64,000 bases of DNA from Bradyrhizobium sp. ISRA464 (lineage in GTDB: Bacteria; Pseudomonadota; Alphaproteobacteria; Rhizobiales; Xanthobacteraceae): the NCBI RefSeq assembly GCF_029910095.1, contig NZ_CP094526.1:8260501-8324500 (forward strand), read 5' to 3'. A model generated the notes under the pieces. It was not told where the DNA came from. It did not search any database and was given only the letters and a program-made list of their open reading frames with translations. Within the stretch, counting starts at the first letter, position 1; each line of letters starts with the position of its first letter. This document shows positions 9,431 through 17,567 of the stretch, piece after piece. A program made the translations under genes and the position numbers.

Positions 9431-10540
9431 ATGCCCCGATTCATTCGACATAGAGTCGTCGCTAACCGCGCCATCACACGCCGCGCCTTTGCCGGCGGCG
9501 CGCTGGCGCTCGGCCTTGGCGGCAAGAGCTTCGCGCAGGGCTTTGCCGGCCTTGGCGAGAGTGCCGATGGATTTGCCGCGGTCACGCCGGGCAAGCAGTT
9601 CACGTTCCCCGCCGATCACGGACCGCATCCGGAGTTCCGGATCGAGTGGTGGTATGTGACCGCGAACCTGTCGGATACGAGCGGCGCGGCCTATGGCGTG
9701 CAGTGGACCTTGTTTCGCCAGGCCATGAAGCCGGGCGGACCGATCGAGGGCTGGGCCAATCAGCAGGTCTGGATGGGCCACGCGGCGGTGACCAGCGCGG
9801 CGACGCATCGCTTCGGTGAGAGCTTTGCGCGCGGCGGCGTCGGCCAGGCCAATGTCGAGGCGACGCCGTTTCAGGCCTGGATCGACGCCTGGGAGATGCG
9901 CGGGCTCGACGGCTTCGACGCGCAAACCATAGCACCGATCGAGGTGAAGGCCGCGGCCACCGATTTCAGCTACGCGCTGCGGCTGCAGGCCGACCGGCCG
10001 CTGGTGCTGCAAGGCGACCACGGCTACAGCCGAAAATCGGACCGCGGCCAGGCCTCCTACTATTACAGCCAGCCGTTCTTCACCGCGTCCGGCACCATCA
10101 CCATCGACGGCAAGCGGATCGACGTCACCGGGCAGGCCTGGATGGACCGCGAATGGAGCAGCCAGCCATTGGCCTCCGACCAGACCGGCTGGGACTGGTT
10201 CTCGCTGCATCTGCCCGGCAACGAGAAGCTGATGCTGTACCGGCTGCGGCAGAAGGACGGCCGCGAAAACCTGCTCGGCAACTGGATCACATCCGACAGC
10301 CGCTCCGCGGAGATCGCTGCCGCCGGCAACAGCATCACACCGACCGCCACGACCGAGATCGACGACCGCAAACTGCCGACGTCATGGCGGGTCACGCTTC
10401 CCGCGCGCGGCCTCACCATCGAAACCACGCCGCTCAATCCGAGGAGCTGGATGGGAACCAGCTTTCCCTATTGGGAAGGTCCGATCCGCTTTGCAGGCAG
10501 CCACGCCGGGCTAGGCTATCTTGAGATGACCGGCTACTAG
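9431..10540 (+). CDS. AttH/CrtC-type lipocalin-like protein with Tat signal
   Basis: Protein of 369 aa carrying a twin-arginine signal (ITRRAFAGGALALGLGG, residues 15-31, ending near SFAQ). After it come two lipocalin-like halves: HPEFRIEWWYVTANL with GVQWTLFRQ and GHAAVT in the first, and GQAWMDREWSSQPL with GWDWFSLHL in the second. These are the hallmarks of the hydroxyneurosporene-synthase/AttH family. Placement after an FtsX-type ABC pair matches the attEFGH arrangement known from Agrobacterium. No carotenoid genes are nearby, so CrtC activity is unlikely; a periplasmic hydrophobic-ligand carrier working with the transporter is the better guess. ATG 9431 is chosen because the Tat motif follows directly. 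Confidence 0.82.
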   Translation: MPRFIRHRVVANRAITRRAFAGGALALGLGGKSFAQGFAGLGESADGFAAVTPGKQFTFPADHGPHPEFRIEWWYVTANLSDTSGAAYGVQWTLFRQAMKPGGPIEGWANQQVWMGHAAVTSAATHRFGESFARGGVGQANVEATPFQAWIDAWEMRGLDGFDAQTIAPIEVKAAATDFSYALRLQADRPLVLQGDHGYSRKSDRGQASYYYSQPFFTASGTITIDGKRIDVTGQAWMDREWSSQPLASDQTGWDWFSLHLPGNEKLMLYRLRQKDGRENLLGNWITSDSRSAEIAAAGNSITPTATTEIDDRKLPTSWRVTLPARGLTIETTPLNPRSWMGTSFPYWEGPIRFAGSHAGLGYLEMTGY

Positions 10541-10640
10541 AGCATGATCCGGAGAAGTGTGAAGCGGTTTTCCGAAAAGATCATGCGCAAACAAGGAGCC
10601 AAAGCGCGATGACGATTCGATCCAATCTCGTCGCGCTTTA
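10541..10640. repeat. Intergenic repeat (AGCATGATCC...GATCATGC) with adjoining AAAGCGCGA hairpin
   Basis: AGCATGATCCGGAGAAGTG begins right after the stop codon and GAAAAGATCATGC closes the element. A second inverted pair AAAGCGCGA (10601-10609)/TCGCGCTTT (10631-10639) follows. I know this as a common repeat of the Bradyrhizobiaceae. A related one is at 21030-21097. Confidence 0.7.
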
Positions 10641-10774
10641 GGACACCGCCGGGAGAACGGTGCAGCGGTTCCGAAAAAACTATGCTCTCGCGACGGCGAA
10701 GCAAAAAATCGCGCCGCCTGTCACACCGGCCGCTGCTGCCCCGTTATGCTATGGGGCCAACGGAATGAGAGGAA

Positions 10775-11176
10775 ATGCCCGACATGTACCACTACACAGC
10801 CATCGTCACCTGCCTTGCCGTCGCGCTCCACTTCTTCTTCGCGACACAGGTCGCGCGGGCCCGCATCCGCTACGACGTCAAGCTGCCGGCGATCACAGGC
10901 AACCCGGATTTCGAGCGCATTTACCGCATCCAGATGAACACGCTGGAATGGATGCCGATCTTCCTGCCGTCGCTGTGGCTGTTTGCGATCTATGTGGGCG
11001 ACGTCGCCGCCGCTGCCATCGGCGCGATCTGGATCGTCGGCCGCATCGTTTACTTCATCGGCTATCGCGAGGCGGTGGCCAGCCGCACCCCCGGATTCGC
11101 CATCCAGGCGTTTGCAGCGATCATTCTATGGATCGGCGCGCTCGGCGGTGCGGTGTGGCGGCTCGCGCACGGATGA
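10775..11176 (+). CDS. MAPEG family membrane protein
   Basis: Small integral membrane protein of 133 aa with four hydrophobic helices (about residues 5-25, 57-80, 80-97 and 107-128). The characteristic motif DFERIYRIQMNTLEWMPIFL (residues 46-65) matches the MAPEG (microsomal glutathione S-transferase/FLAP-like) family, in which the E-R and Q-N-x-x-E residues bind glutathione. Bacterial members are thought to act in glutathione-dependent detoxification. ATG 10775 has AGAGGA immediately upstream; a second ATG three codons later is also possible. It stands alone and converges on a solute-binding protein gene. Confidence 0.85.
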   Translation: MPDMYHYTAIVTCLAVALHFFFATQVARARIRYDVKLPAITGNPDFERIYRIQMNTLEWMPIFLPSLWLFAIYVGDVAAAAIGAIWIVGRIVYFIGYREAVASRTPGFAIQAFAAIILWIGALGGAVWRLAHG

Positions 11177-11182
11177 TGCCAC

Positions 11183-11229
11183 AACACTCCGCCGTCGTCC
11201 CGGCGAACGCCCGGGACGACGGTCGTGTT
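11183..11229. terminator. Long hairpin between convergent genes
   Basis: CCGTCGTCCCGG and CCGGGACGACGG form a strong GC-rich stem, extended outward by AACAC/GTGTT, within the 70-base gap between the convergent MAPEG and solute-binding protein genes. No clear T-run follows. It is probably a bidirectional terminator and may also be a REP-type repeat. Confidence 0.5.
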
Positions 11230-11246
11230 GGTTCACGCGCTACGCG

Positions 11247-12437
11247 TCACTTCGTCAGCGGACAGCCGCTGTCCTTGGCCGTGAAGAAGGCCTGGTCCCC
11301 GGGCACCACAGCGAGCTGCTTGTAGTAGTCCCACGGCTTCTTCGATTCCGAGGGCTTCTTGACCTCGAACAGATACATGTCGTGGACCATGCGGCCGTTC
11401 GCCAGCACCTTGCCCTGGGCGAAGGCGTCGTCGACCGGCAACTCCTTCAGCTTCTTGGCAACGGCGTCGGAATCCTTGGTGCCGGCGGCCTTCACCGCCT
11501 TCAGGTAGCTCAGCGTCGCCGAATAGGTGCCGGCATGGATCATGCTCGGCATCCGCCCGGTGCGCTTGAAGAAGCGTTCCGAGAAGGCGCGGCTCTTGTC
11601 GTCATGATCCCAGTAGAAGCCCTCGGTCAGCACCAGGCCCTGTGCGGCGTCGAGCCCAAGACCATGCACCTCGGCAAGCGTCATCAGCAGGCCGGCGAGC
11701 TTCTGGCCCTGCTTGACGATGCCGAACTCGGCCGCCTGCTTGATCGAGTTGGTGGTGTCCTGGCCCGCATTGGCGAGGCCGACGATCTTCGCCTTCGAGC
11801 TCTGCGCCTGCAGCAGGAAGGAGGAGAAGTCCGACGAATTCAAGGGGACGCGAACCGAACCGAGCACCTTGCCGCCGGCGGCGGTGACGATCTCACTGGT
11901 GTCCTTCTCCAGCGCGTAACCGAACGCATAGTCGGCGGTGAGAAAGAACCAGGTGTCGCCGCCAGCCTTCACCAGCGCGCCGCCGGTGCCGACCGCGAGC
12001 GCGTGGGTGTCGAACGCCCAGTGGAAGCCGTAGGGCGTGCAGGCGCTGCCGGTGATGGCTGACGTCGCAGCGCCGACCACGATGTCGATCTTCTTCTTTT
12101 CCTTCGACAGCTCCTGGACCGCGAGCGCAACCGACGACGTCGTCAGCTCGGTGATCATGTCGACGCCGTCGGCATCATACCAGCGGCGCGCGATCGAGGT
12201 GGCGAGATCGGGCTTGTTCTGGTGATCGGCGGTGACCAGCTCGATCTTCTGACCGAGCACCTCGCCGCCGAAATCCTCGATCGCCATCTTCGCGGCTTCG
12301 ACCGAATACTTGCCGCCATAGTCGGCGTAGACGCCGGACTGATCGTTCAAGACGCCGATCTTCACGCCTTGCGCAAACGCCGGCGCCGCCAGCATCAGAC
12401 TGCATGCCGCGACGGCGGCCAGAAATCCCGATTTCAT
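11247..12437 (-). CDS. ABC transporter substrate-binding protein (branched-chain amino acid / Peripla_BP_6 type)
   Basis: Periplasmic type I solute-binding protein of 396 aa. It has a Sec signal peptide (MKSGFLAAVAACSLMLAAPA, cleavage after AFA-QG). The mature part begins VKIGVLNDQSGVYADYGG, the LivJ/Leu-Ile-Val-binding opening strand. Later motifs include FLTADYAFGYALE and PSMIHAGTYSATL, the latter typical of the urea/aromatic-acid binding subgroup. No permease or ATPase gene is adjacent, so it must share a transporter encoded elsewhere. The ligand is unknown; an aromatic or small organic acid is plausible in this type of genome. Confidence 0.87.
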   Translation of the reverse strand: MKSGFLAAVAACSLMLAAPAFAQGVKIGVLNDQSGVYADYGGKYSVEAAKMAIEDFGGEVLGQKIELVTADHQNKPDLATSIARRWYDADGVDMITELTTSSVALAVQELSKEKKKIDIVVGAATSAITGSACTPYGFHWAFDTHALAVGTGGALVKAGGDTWFFLTADYAFGYALEKDTSEIVTAAGGKVLGSVRVPLNSSDFSSFLLQAQSSKAKIVGLANAGQDTTNSIKQAAEFGIVKQGQKLAGLLMTLAEVHGLGLDAAQGLVLTEGFYWDHDDKSRAFSERFFKRTGRMPSMIHAGTYSATLSYLKAVKAAGTKDSDAVAKKLKELPVDDAFAQGKVLANGRMVHDMYLFEVKKPSESKKPWDYYKQLAVVPGDQAFFTAKDSGCPLTK

Positions 12438-12556
12438 TTTTATGGTCTCCCCACAGTTTCTATCAGGAAAAAACGGCGCAACCTTATTTTATAACCTTGC
12501 GGCTGCCCATCTCTTTCGGTTCAGCCAATAGTTCAACGCTCGCACGGCCTCAGCCC

Positions 12557-12682
12557 CCGTCGTCCTGAGGTGCGAGCCCTGCGGCGCACTTGCGCCGCTG
12601 GGTGAGCCTCGAAGGGCGAACGGCCTCTGACCGGGCCGCGCACCCTTCGAGACGCGCGTCCCGCACTCCTCAGGGTGACGGA
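12557..12682. repeat. Palindromic intergenic repeat (CGTCCTGAGGTGCGAG type)
   Basis: Outer arms CGTCCTGAGG (near 12560) and CCTCAGGGTGACGG (near 12669) with inner arms CCTCGAAGGG (near 12609) and CCCTTCGAG (near 12643). It lies in the gap upstream of the solute-binding protein gene and downstream of the RND operon. I recognise this family from Bradyrhizobium and Rhodopseudomonas genomes. Confidence 0.7.
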
Positions 12683-12726
12683 GATGCTATGGCGTCTTCA
12701 TCATCGTGCACCCGCGTCACGGCGCA

Positions 12727-15700
12727 TCAACCCGCCGCGGATGCCGTGGTTGCCGCCGGCTTCCCTTCTTTCTTCCCTTCCGCGAGGTTGCGCACGACCA
12801 TGTAGAAGATCGGGGTGAAGATCAGGCCGAACAGCGTGACGCCGAGCATGCCGAAGAACACGGCGACACCGACCGCCTGGCGCATCTCCGATCCCGAGCC
12901 CGTCGATACCACCAGCGGCAGCACGCCGAGGATGAAGGCGAACGACGTCATCAGGATCGGCCGCAGACGCAGGCGACACGCCTCGATCACCGCCTCCAGC
13001 CGCGGCCGGCCCTCGAGCTCGATGTCACGGGCGAACTCGACGATCAGGATCGCGTTCTTAGCGGCCAACCCTACCAGCACCACGAAGCCGATCTGGGTCA
13101 GGATGTTGACGTCCTGGCCCATGATGCGCACGCCGATCGTGGCCGCGAACAGACACATCGGCACGATCAGGATCACCGCAAAGGGCAGCGTCCAACTGCC
13201 ATATTGCGCGGCCAGCACGAGATAGACGAACAGCACGCAGATCGGGAACACGTAGAGCCCGGCGCTGGCGCCGTTGACCTGCTGGTAGGACAGGTCGGTC
13301 CACTCATAGGCGAAGCCCGACGGCAGCGTCTCGGCCGCGAGCTTCTTCATGATGTCGATCGCAGTCGCCGAGCTGGTGCCGGGCAGGGTGTCGCCCTGCA
13401 GTTCGGAGGAAGGATAGAGATTGTAGCGCGCGACACGGTCGGGGCCGGAGATGTCCTTGAAGTTCACGACGCTGCCAAGCATCACCATGTCGCCATTGGC
13501 ATTGCGGGTGCGCAACCTTGCGAGGTCGGTGGTCTCCTTGCGGAACGGCAGGTCGGCCTGCGCGGTGACGTGATAGGTGCGCCCGAACAGGTTGAAGTCA
13601 TTGACATAGGTCGAGCCGAAATAGGTCTCGATCGTGTCGGTGACGTTGGCGATGGGAACGCCGAGCTTCTGCGCCTTGACGCGGTCGATATCGACGAACA
13701 CCTGCGGCGTGTTGGCGGTGAAGGGCGAGAACACCGATGTCAGCCCTGGCGCCTTGCGTGCTGCGGCGACGAGTTCATCGGTGGCCGAGGCGAGCAGTTG
13801 CGCTCCCCTGCCCTGACGGTCCTGGATGCGCATCGTGAAGCCGCCGCCGGTGCCGATGCCGGGCACCGTGGGCGGCGGGATCACGATGATGAAGGCACCC
13901 TGGATCGATGCAAGGCGCTTGCGCAGCTCGTTGGTGATCTTGGTCGCGGTCTCTCCCTTCCTGGCCCGCTCCTCCGGTTCGTCGAACACCGGGAACAGCG
14001 CCGCGGCGTTGCTCGCCTGGGTTCGCGTTGCGCCGGAGAAGCCGGCGAAGGACGGCACGCGGACGACGCCGGGCACCTCGAGCGCAATCCGCTCGATCTC
14101 GCGCACGATCTCCGTGGTGCGCTGGAGCGACGCCGCGCCGGGCAACTGCACCGACACGATCACATAGCCACGGTCCTGCGCCGGGATGAAGCCCTGCGGC
14201 GTGGTGGCGAGCAGCCATCCGGCGCTGCCGATCAGCGCCACATAGACCAGCAGCATCACCACCGAGTGCCGGATCACGAAGGCGGCGGCCGCTGCATAGC
14301 CATGCGACAGCCGGTCGAACACACGGTTGAACAGGCCGGTGAAGGTCGACCAGCCGCGTGCGATCACGTTCCAGCGCGCCGCCGGCCGCTTCTCCTCATG
14401 CGGAACCAGGATCTGGGAGGCGAGCGCCGGCGACAGCGTCAGCGAGCAGAAGCAGGAGATCGCGGTCGCGACCGCGATGGTGACGGCGAATTGCTGGAAG
14501 AACTGTCCGGAGATGCCGCCGAGAAAGGCGGTCGGCACGAACACCGCGCACAGCACGAGCGCGATCGAGACCAGCGCGCCGCCGACCTCCTCCATCGTCT
14601 TGAGCGCCGCATCGCGCCGGCTCCCGCCGTGCCCGAGATGCCGCTCGACATTCTCGACCACCACGATCGCGTCGTCGACCACGATGCCGACCGCGAGCAC
14701 GAGGCCGAACAGCGTCAGATTGTTGATGCCGAAGCCAAGCGCGGCCATCGCCGCGAAGGTGCCGACCAGCGACACCGGGATCGCGATGATTGGGATGATC
14801 GAGGGCCGCCAGCCCTGCAGGAACACCAGCACCACGACGACCACGAGGATCATCGCCTCATAGATGGTCTTGATCAGTTCGTGGACCGACTGGGCGATGA
14901 ACTCGGTCGGGTTGTAGCCGATGTTGTAGTCGAGACCCTTGGGGAAGCTCGTCTTGAGCTGCGCCATGGTGTCGTAGATGTGCTTGGCGGTCGCAAGCGC
15001 ATTGGAGCCCGGCCGCTGCGTCACCAGCAGCGCCACCGCGGATTTCTTCAGGAGGAAGCTGTTGGTGGTGTAGGCCAGCGCACCGAGCTCGACGCGGGCA
15101 ACGTCGCGCAGCCGGACGGTGCGGCCGTCATTGCCCGCCTTGACCACGATGTCCTCGAACTGGGAGATGTCCTTGAGGCGGCCGGTGAAGGCGAGGTTGG
15201 GCGAAAAGGCGCGGTCCGCGATCGGCGGCTCCGCGATCTGGCCGCCGGCGATCTGCAGGTTCTGGGCCCGGACCGCCGCGATGACGTCGCTCGAGGTCAT
15301 GCCGAGATTGGCGATCTTGTCGGGATCCAGCCACAGCCGCATCGAGTAGTCGCGGGCGCCGAACATCTGGATGTCGCCGACGCCGTCGAGCCGCAACAGC
15401 TGGTCGCGCACCTGCAACAGCGCATAGTTCGAGATGTAGAGCTGGTCGAACGTGTCGTCCGGCGACAGCATGAACACGACGAGCAGGATGTCGGGTGAGT
15501 TCTTGCGGGTGACGACGCCGTTGCGCTGCACTTCCTCGGGCAGGCGCGGTTGCGCGATCGCGACGCGGTTCTGCACCAGCACCTGGGCCTTGTCGAGATC
15601 GGTGCCGAGCTTGAAGGTAACGGTGATGGTGAGCTGGCCGTTCGAGGTCGCCTGGCTGTACATGTACAGCATGTCCTCGACGCCGTTGATCTCCTGCTCG

Positions 15701-15900
15701 ATCGGCGCCGCGACGGTGTCGGATACGGTCTGCGCCGAGGCGCCCGGATATTGCGTGGTGACCGTGACGGTCGGCGGCACCACCTGCGGATATTCCGAGA
15801 CCGGCAGCGTGGTATAGGCGATCGCGCCCACGATCAGGAGCACGATCGACAGCACCATCGCGAGGATGGGCTGGTTGATGGAAAGCCTGCCGAGATTCAT
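12727..15900 (-). CDS. RND multidrug efflux pump, inner-membrane subunit (AcrB/MexB, HAE1)
   Basis: Proton-driven trimeric efflux transporter of 1057 aa, the usual AcrB length. The N-terminus is typical (NQPILAMVLSIVLLIVGAIA, VSEYPQVVPPTVTV). Helix 4 carries the proton-relay pair in LAVGIVVDDAIVVVENVERH. Two large periplasmic loops and twelve predicted helices are present, and the C-terminal half repeats the first. The start codon overlaps the stop of the adaptor gene by 4 bases. No outer-membrane factor gene follows, so a TolC/OprM-type channel must come from elsewhere. Substrate range cannot be read from the sequence. Confidence 0.96.
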   Translation of the reverse strand: MNLGRLSINQPILAMVLSIVLLIVGAIAYTTLPVSEYPQVVPPTVTVTTQYPGASAQTVSDTVAAPIEQEINGVEDMLYMYSQATSNGQLTITVTFKLGTDLDKAQVLVQNRVAIAQPRLPEEVQRNGVVTRKNSPDILLVVFMLSPDDTFDQLYISNYALLQVRDQLLRLDGVGDIQMFGARDYSMRLWLDPDKIANLGMTSSDVIAAVRAQNLQIAGGQIAEPPIADRAFSPNLAFTGRLKDISQFEDIVVKAGNDGRTVRLRDVARVELGALAYTTNSFLLKKSAVALLVTQRPGSNALATAKHIYDTMAQLKTSFPKGLDYNIGYNPTEFIAQSVHELIKTIYEAMILVVVVVLVFLQGWRPSIIPIIAIPVSLVGTFAAMAALGFGINNLTLFGLVLAVGIVVDDAIVVVENVERHLGHGGSRRDAALKTMEEVGGALVSIALVLCAVFVPTAFLGGISGQFFQQFAVTIAVATAISCFCSLTLSPALASQILVPHEEKRPAARWNVIARGWSTFTGLFNRVFDRLSHGYAAAAAFVIRHSVVMLLVYVALIGSAGWLLATTPQGFIPAQDRGYVIVSVQLPGAASLQRTTEIVREIERIALEVPGVVRVPSFAGFSGATRTQASNAAALFPVFDEPEERARKGETATKITNELRKRLASIQGAFIIVIPPPTVPGIGTGGGFTMRIQDRQGRGAQLLASATDELVAAARKAPGLTSVFSPFTANTPQVFVDIDRVKAQKLGVPIANVTDTIETYFGSTYVNDFNLFGRTYHVTAQADLPFRKETTDLARLRTRNANGDMVMLGSVVNFKDISGPDRVARYNLYPSSELQGDTLPGTSSATAIDIMKKLAAETLPSGFAYEWTDLSYQQVNGASAGLYVFPICVLFVYLVLAAQYGSWTLPFAVILIVPMCLFAATIGVRIMGQDVNILTQIGFVVLVGLAAKNAILIVEFARDIELEGRPRLEAVIEACRLRLRPILMTSFAFILGVLPLVVSTGSGSEMRQAVGVAVFFGMLGVTLFGLIFTPIFYMVVRNLAEGKKEGKPAATTASAAG

Positions 15901-17138
15901 GGCTTGGCACCTGCCGGGGGGTTGGCACCATCAGTCGCTTTTGCGGCTTGCGGGGTCACCTTGGCGCCGACGCGGGCGCGCTGGATGCCGTCGACGATGA
16001 CGCGATCTTCCGCCTTGAGGCCTTCGCGGATCACCCGCAGGCCGTCATCGAGCGGCCCAAGCACGACCGGCCTTGCCTCCACCGTGTTGTCGTCCTTGAC
16101 CACGAACACGATCTTGCGCGACTGGTCGGTCACGATCGCAGCATCCGGAATCAGCAGCGCCTCATAGGGCGACGAACCGATGATCCGGACGCGGCCGAAC
16201 TGCCCGGGCAGGATCGAGAGATCCTTGTTCGGGATGATGGCGCGGCTGCGCAGCGTCGCGGTCGAGACGTCGAGGCGATTGTCGAGGAAGTCCATCTTGC
16301 CTTCGTGCGAGGGCTTGGTCTCGCCGGTCAGCGCCACCTGCACCGGGTTCGGCGTGTCGCGCGAGCTCGGCCGCTTGCCTTCGAACCAGAGCTTGCTGTT
16401 GCGCTGATAGGTCGCCTCGTCGACGTCGAAATAGATGTAGATCGGATCGAGCGACACGATCGAGGTGAGCAGCGTCGCGCCGCCCTCGCTGCCCTGCACG
16501 AGGTTGCCGGGTGTCACGAGGTGGCGGCCGACGCGGCCGGTGATCGGCGCCAGCACGTGGGTGAATTCGACGTTGAGCTGCGCGGCTTTCAGCGCGCCCT
16601 CGGCCTGCGTCTCGGCCGCGTGAGCCGCCTGCAAGGCTTGACGGCGCTGGTCGACGACCTGTTCGGAAACCGCATTGGTCTGGACCAGATTCAGCCCACG
16701 GTCGAGTTCGCGCTTGGCAAGCTCCGCCTTGGCGCGCGCATCCGCAAGCTGTCCCTCTGCCTGCAGCGCGACCGCTTCGAACGGACGCGGGTCGATGGTG
16801 TAGAGCAGATCGCCGGCATGGACGATCGCGCCGTCCTTGAACTCGACGCTGTTGACGAAGCCGCCGACGCGGGCGCGGACCTGAACCTCCTCGATCGCCT
16901 CGAAGCGACCGGTGAACTCGTCCCAGTCGGTGACCGTGCGCTTGACCGGCTGCGCGACCGTCACAGGCGGCGGCGGAGGCGCCGCCGCCTGCGATTGCGC
17001 CTTGTCATCGCAGCCGCCGAGCGTCAGCGCGAACAGCAAGCCGATCGGCGCAAGGCCGCGCCATGCGGTACGGTGAATCAAACGGCGCTCACGGCCGGTC
17101 GCCGGAGCTGGACGCCCCGCTCTGTCAGTCGCACTCAA
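15897..17138 (-). CDS. RND efflux periplasmic adaptor lipoprotein (AcrA/MexA)
   Basis: Membrane-fusion protein of 413 aa linking the RND pump to an outer-membrane channel. A basic N-terminus is followed by a lipobox (FALTLGGC, lipidated Cys near residue 43). Then come the lipoyl/barrel-sandwich half (RVRARVGGFVNSVEFKDGAI), an alpha-helical hairpin rich in Q/A/E (residues 125-185), the second lipoyl half (LAPITGRVGRHLVTPGNLV), and beta-barrel and membrane-proximal domains. TTG 17138 is chosen because GGGGAGA lies 5 bases upstream; another TTG (17081) is possible. First gene of the pump operon; no regulator gene adjoins it. Confidence 0.93.
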   Translation of the reverse strand: MSATDRAGRPAPATGRERRLIHRTAWRGLAPIGLLFALTLGGCDDKAQSQAAAPPPPPVTVAQPVKRTVTDWDEFTGRFEAIEEVQVRARVGGFVNSVEFKDGAIVHAGDLLYTIDPRPFEAVALQAEGQLADARAKAELAKRELDRGLNLVQTNAVSEQVVDQRRQALQAAHAAETQAEGALKAAQLNVEFTHVLAPITGRVGRHLVTPGNLVQGSEGGATLLTSIVSLDPIYIYFDVDEATYQRNSKLWFEGKRPSSRDTPNPVQVALTGETKPSHEGKMDFLDNRLDVSTATLRSRAIIPNKDLSILPGQFGRVRIIGSSPYEALLIPDAAIVTDQSRKIVFVVKDDNTVEARPVVLGPLDDGLRVIREGLKAEDRVIVDGIQRARVGAKVTPQAAKATDGANPPAGAKP

Positions 17139-17567
17139 TTCCGTCTCCCCAAGGACTCGAACGTCGCAAATGAAATTGCTGTGATTCGACGAAAGTGGAT
17201 TGCCGCTACGTCGCCGCGGCGGACGCCTCAGATGTGACTGCTCGCCAGTCTGTTCAAGACGGCGTCCCGATCAAGTAAAATAGTTTCGCATTCTGAAAGC
17301 CTTGCGACGGCGATACCGCGTCGGTGGGCAGCCGAAAGGTAAGAACGGCTGGCGTATCGGGCCTGTGCGCTCAGGCAAGCTGTCAAACTGCTCCGCAGCG
17401 GGACAATCAGAAGGCGAGTGGGTGACATCCAATTGTCACATCGCGGTGAAAATCCAACAATTGCGATGCTCGACCTCCCGCTGTACAGCGCCATCAAAGT
17501 TACTTTTGCGCCAGCACCTGCTGCTGCTTCCTGTTGCAGGCCCAGGTCTAGCTCGCGACGCAAACGA
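17139..17567. other. 429-bp gap between the RND operon and the IS element; no gene recognised
   Basis: This stretch would hold the promoter of the RND operon. Short open frames on both strands have low-complexity, Arg/Ser-rich translations and no recognisable domain. I found no inverted repeat strong enough to call an operator and no remnant of a TetR- or MarR-type regulator. Confidence 0.5.

Noticed and set aside
10660..11325. Plus-strand open frame overlapping the MAPEG gene
   Set aside because: Out of frame with a clear MAPEG protein, and it reads through the intergenic hairpin.
12706..15498. 930-codon open frame on the plus strand
   Set aside because: It is antisense to the RND permease gene, with a His/Arg/Asp-rich translation and no domain. 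Long open antisense frames are normal in DNA of this GC content.
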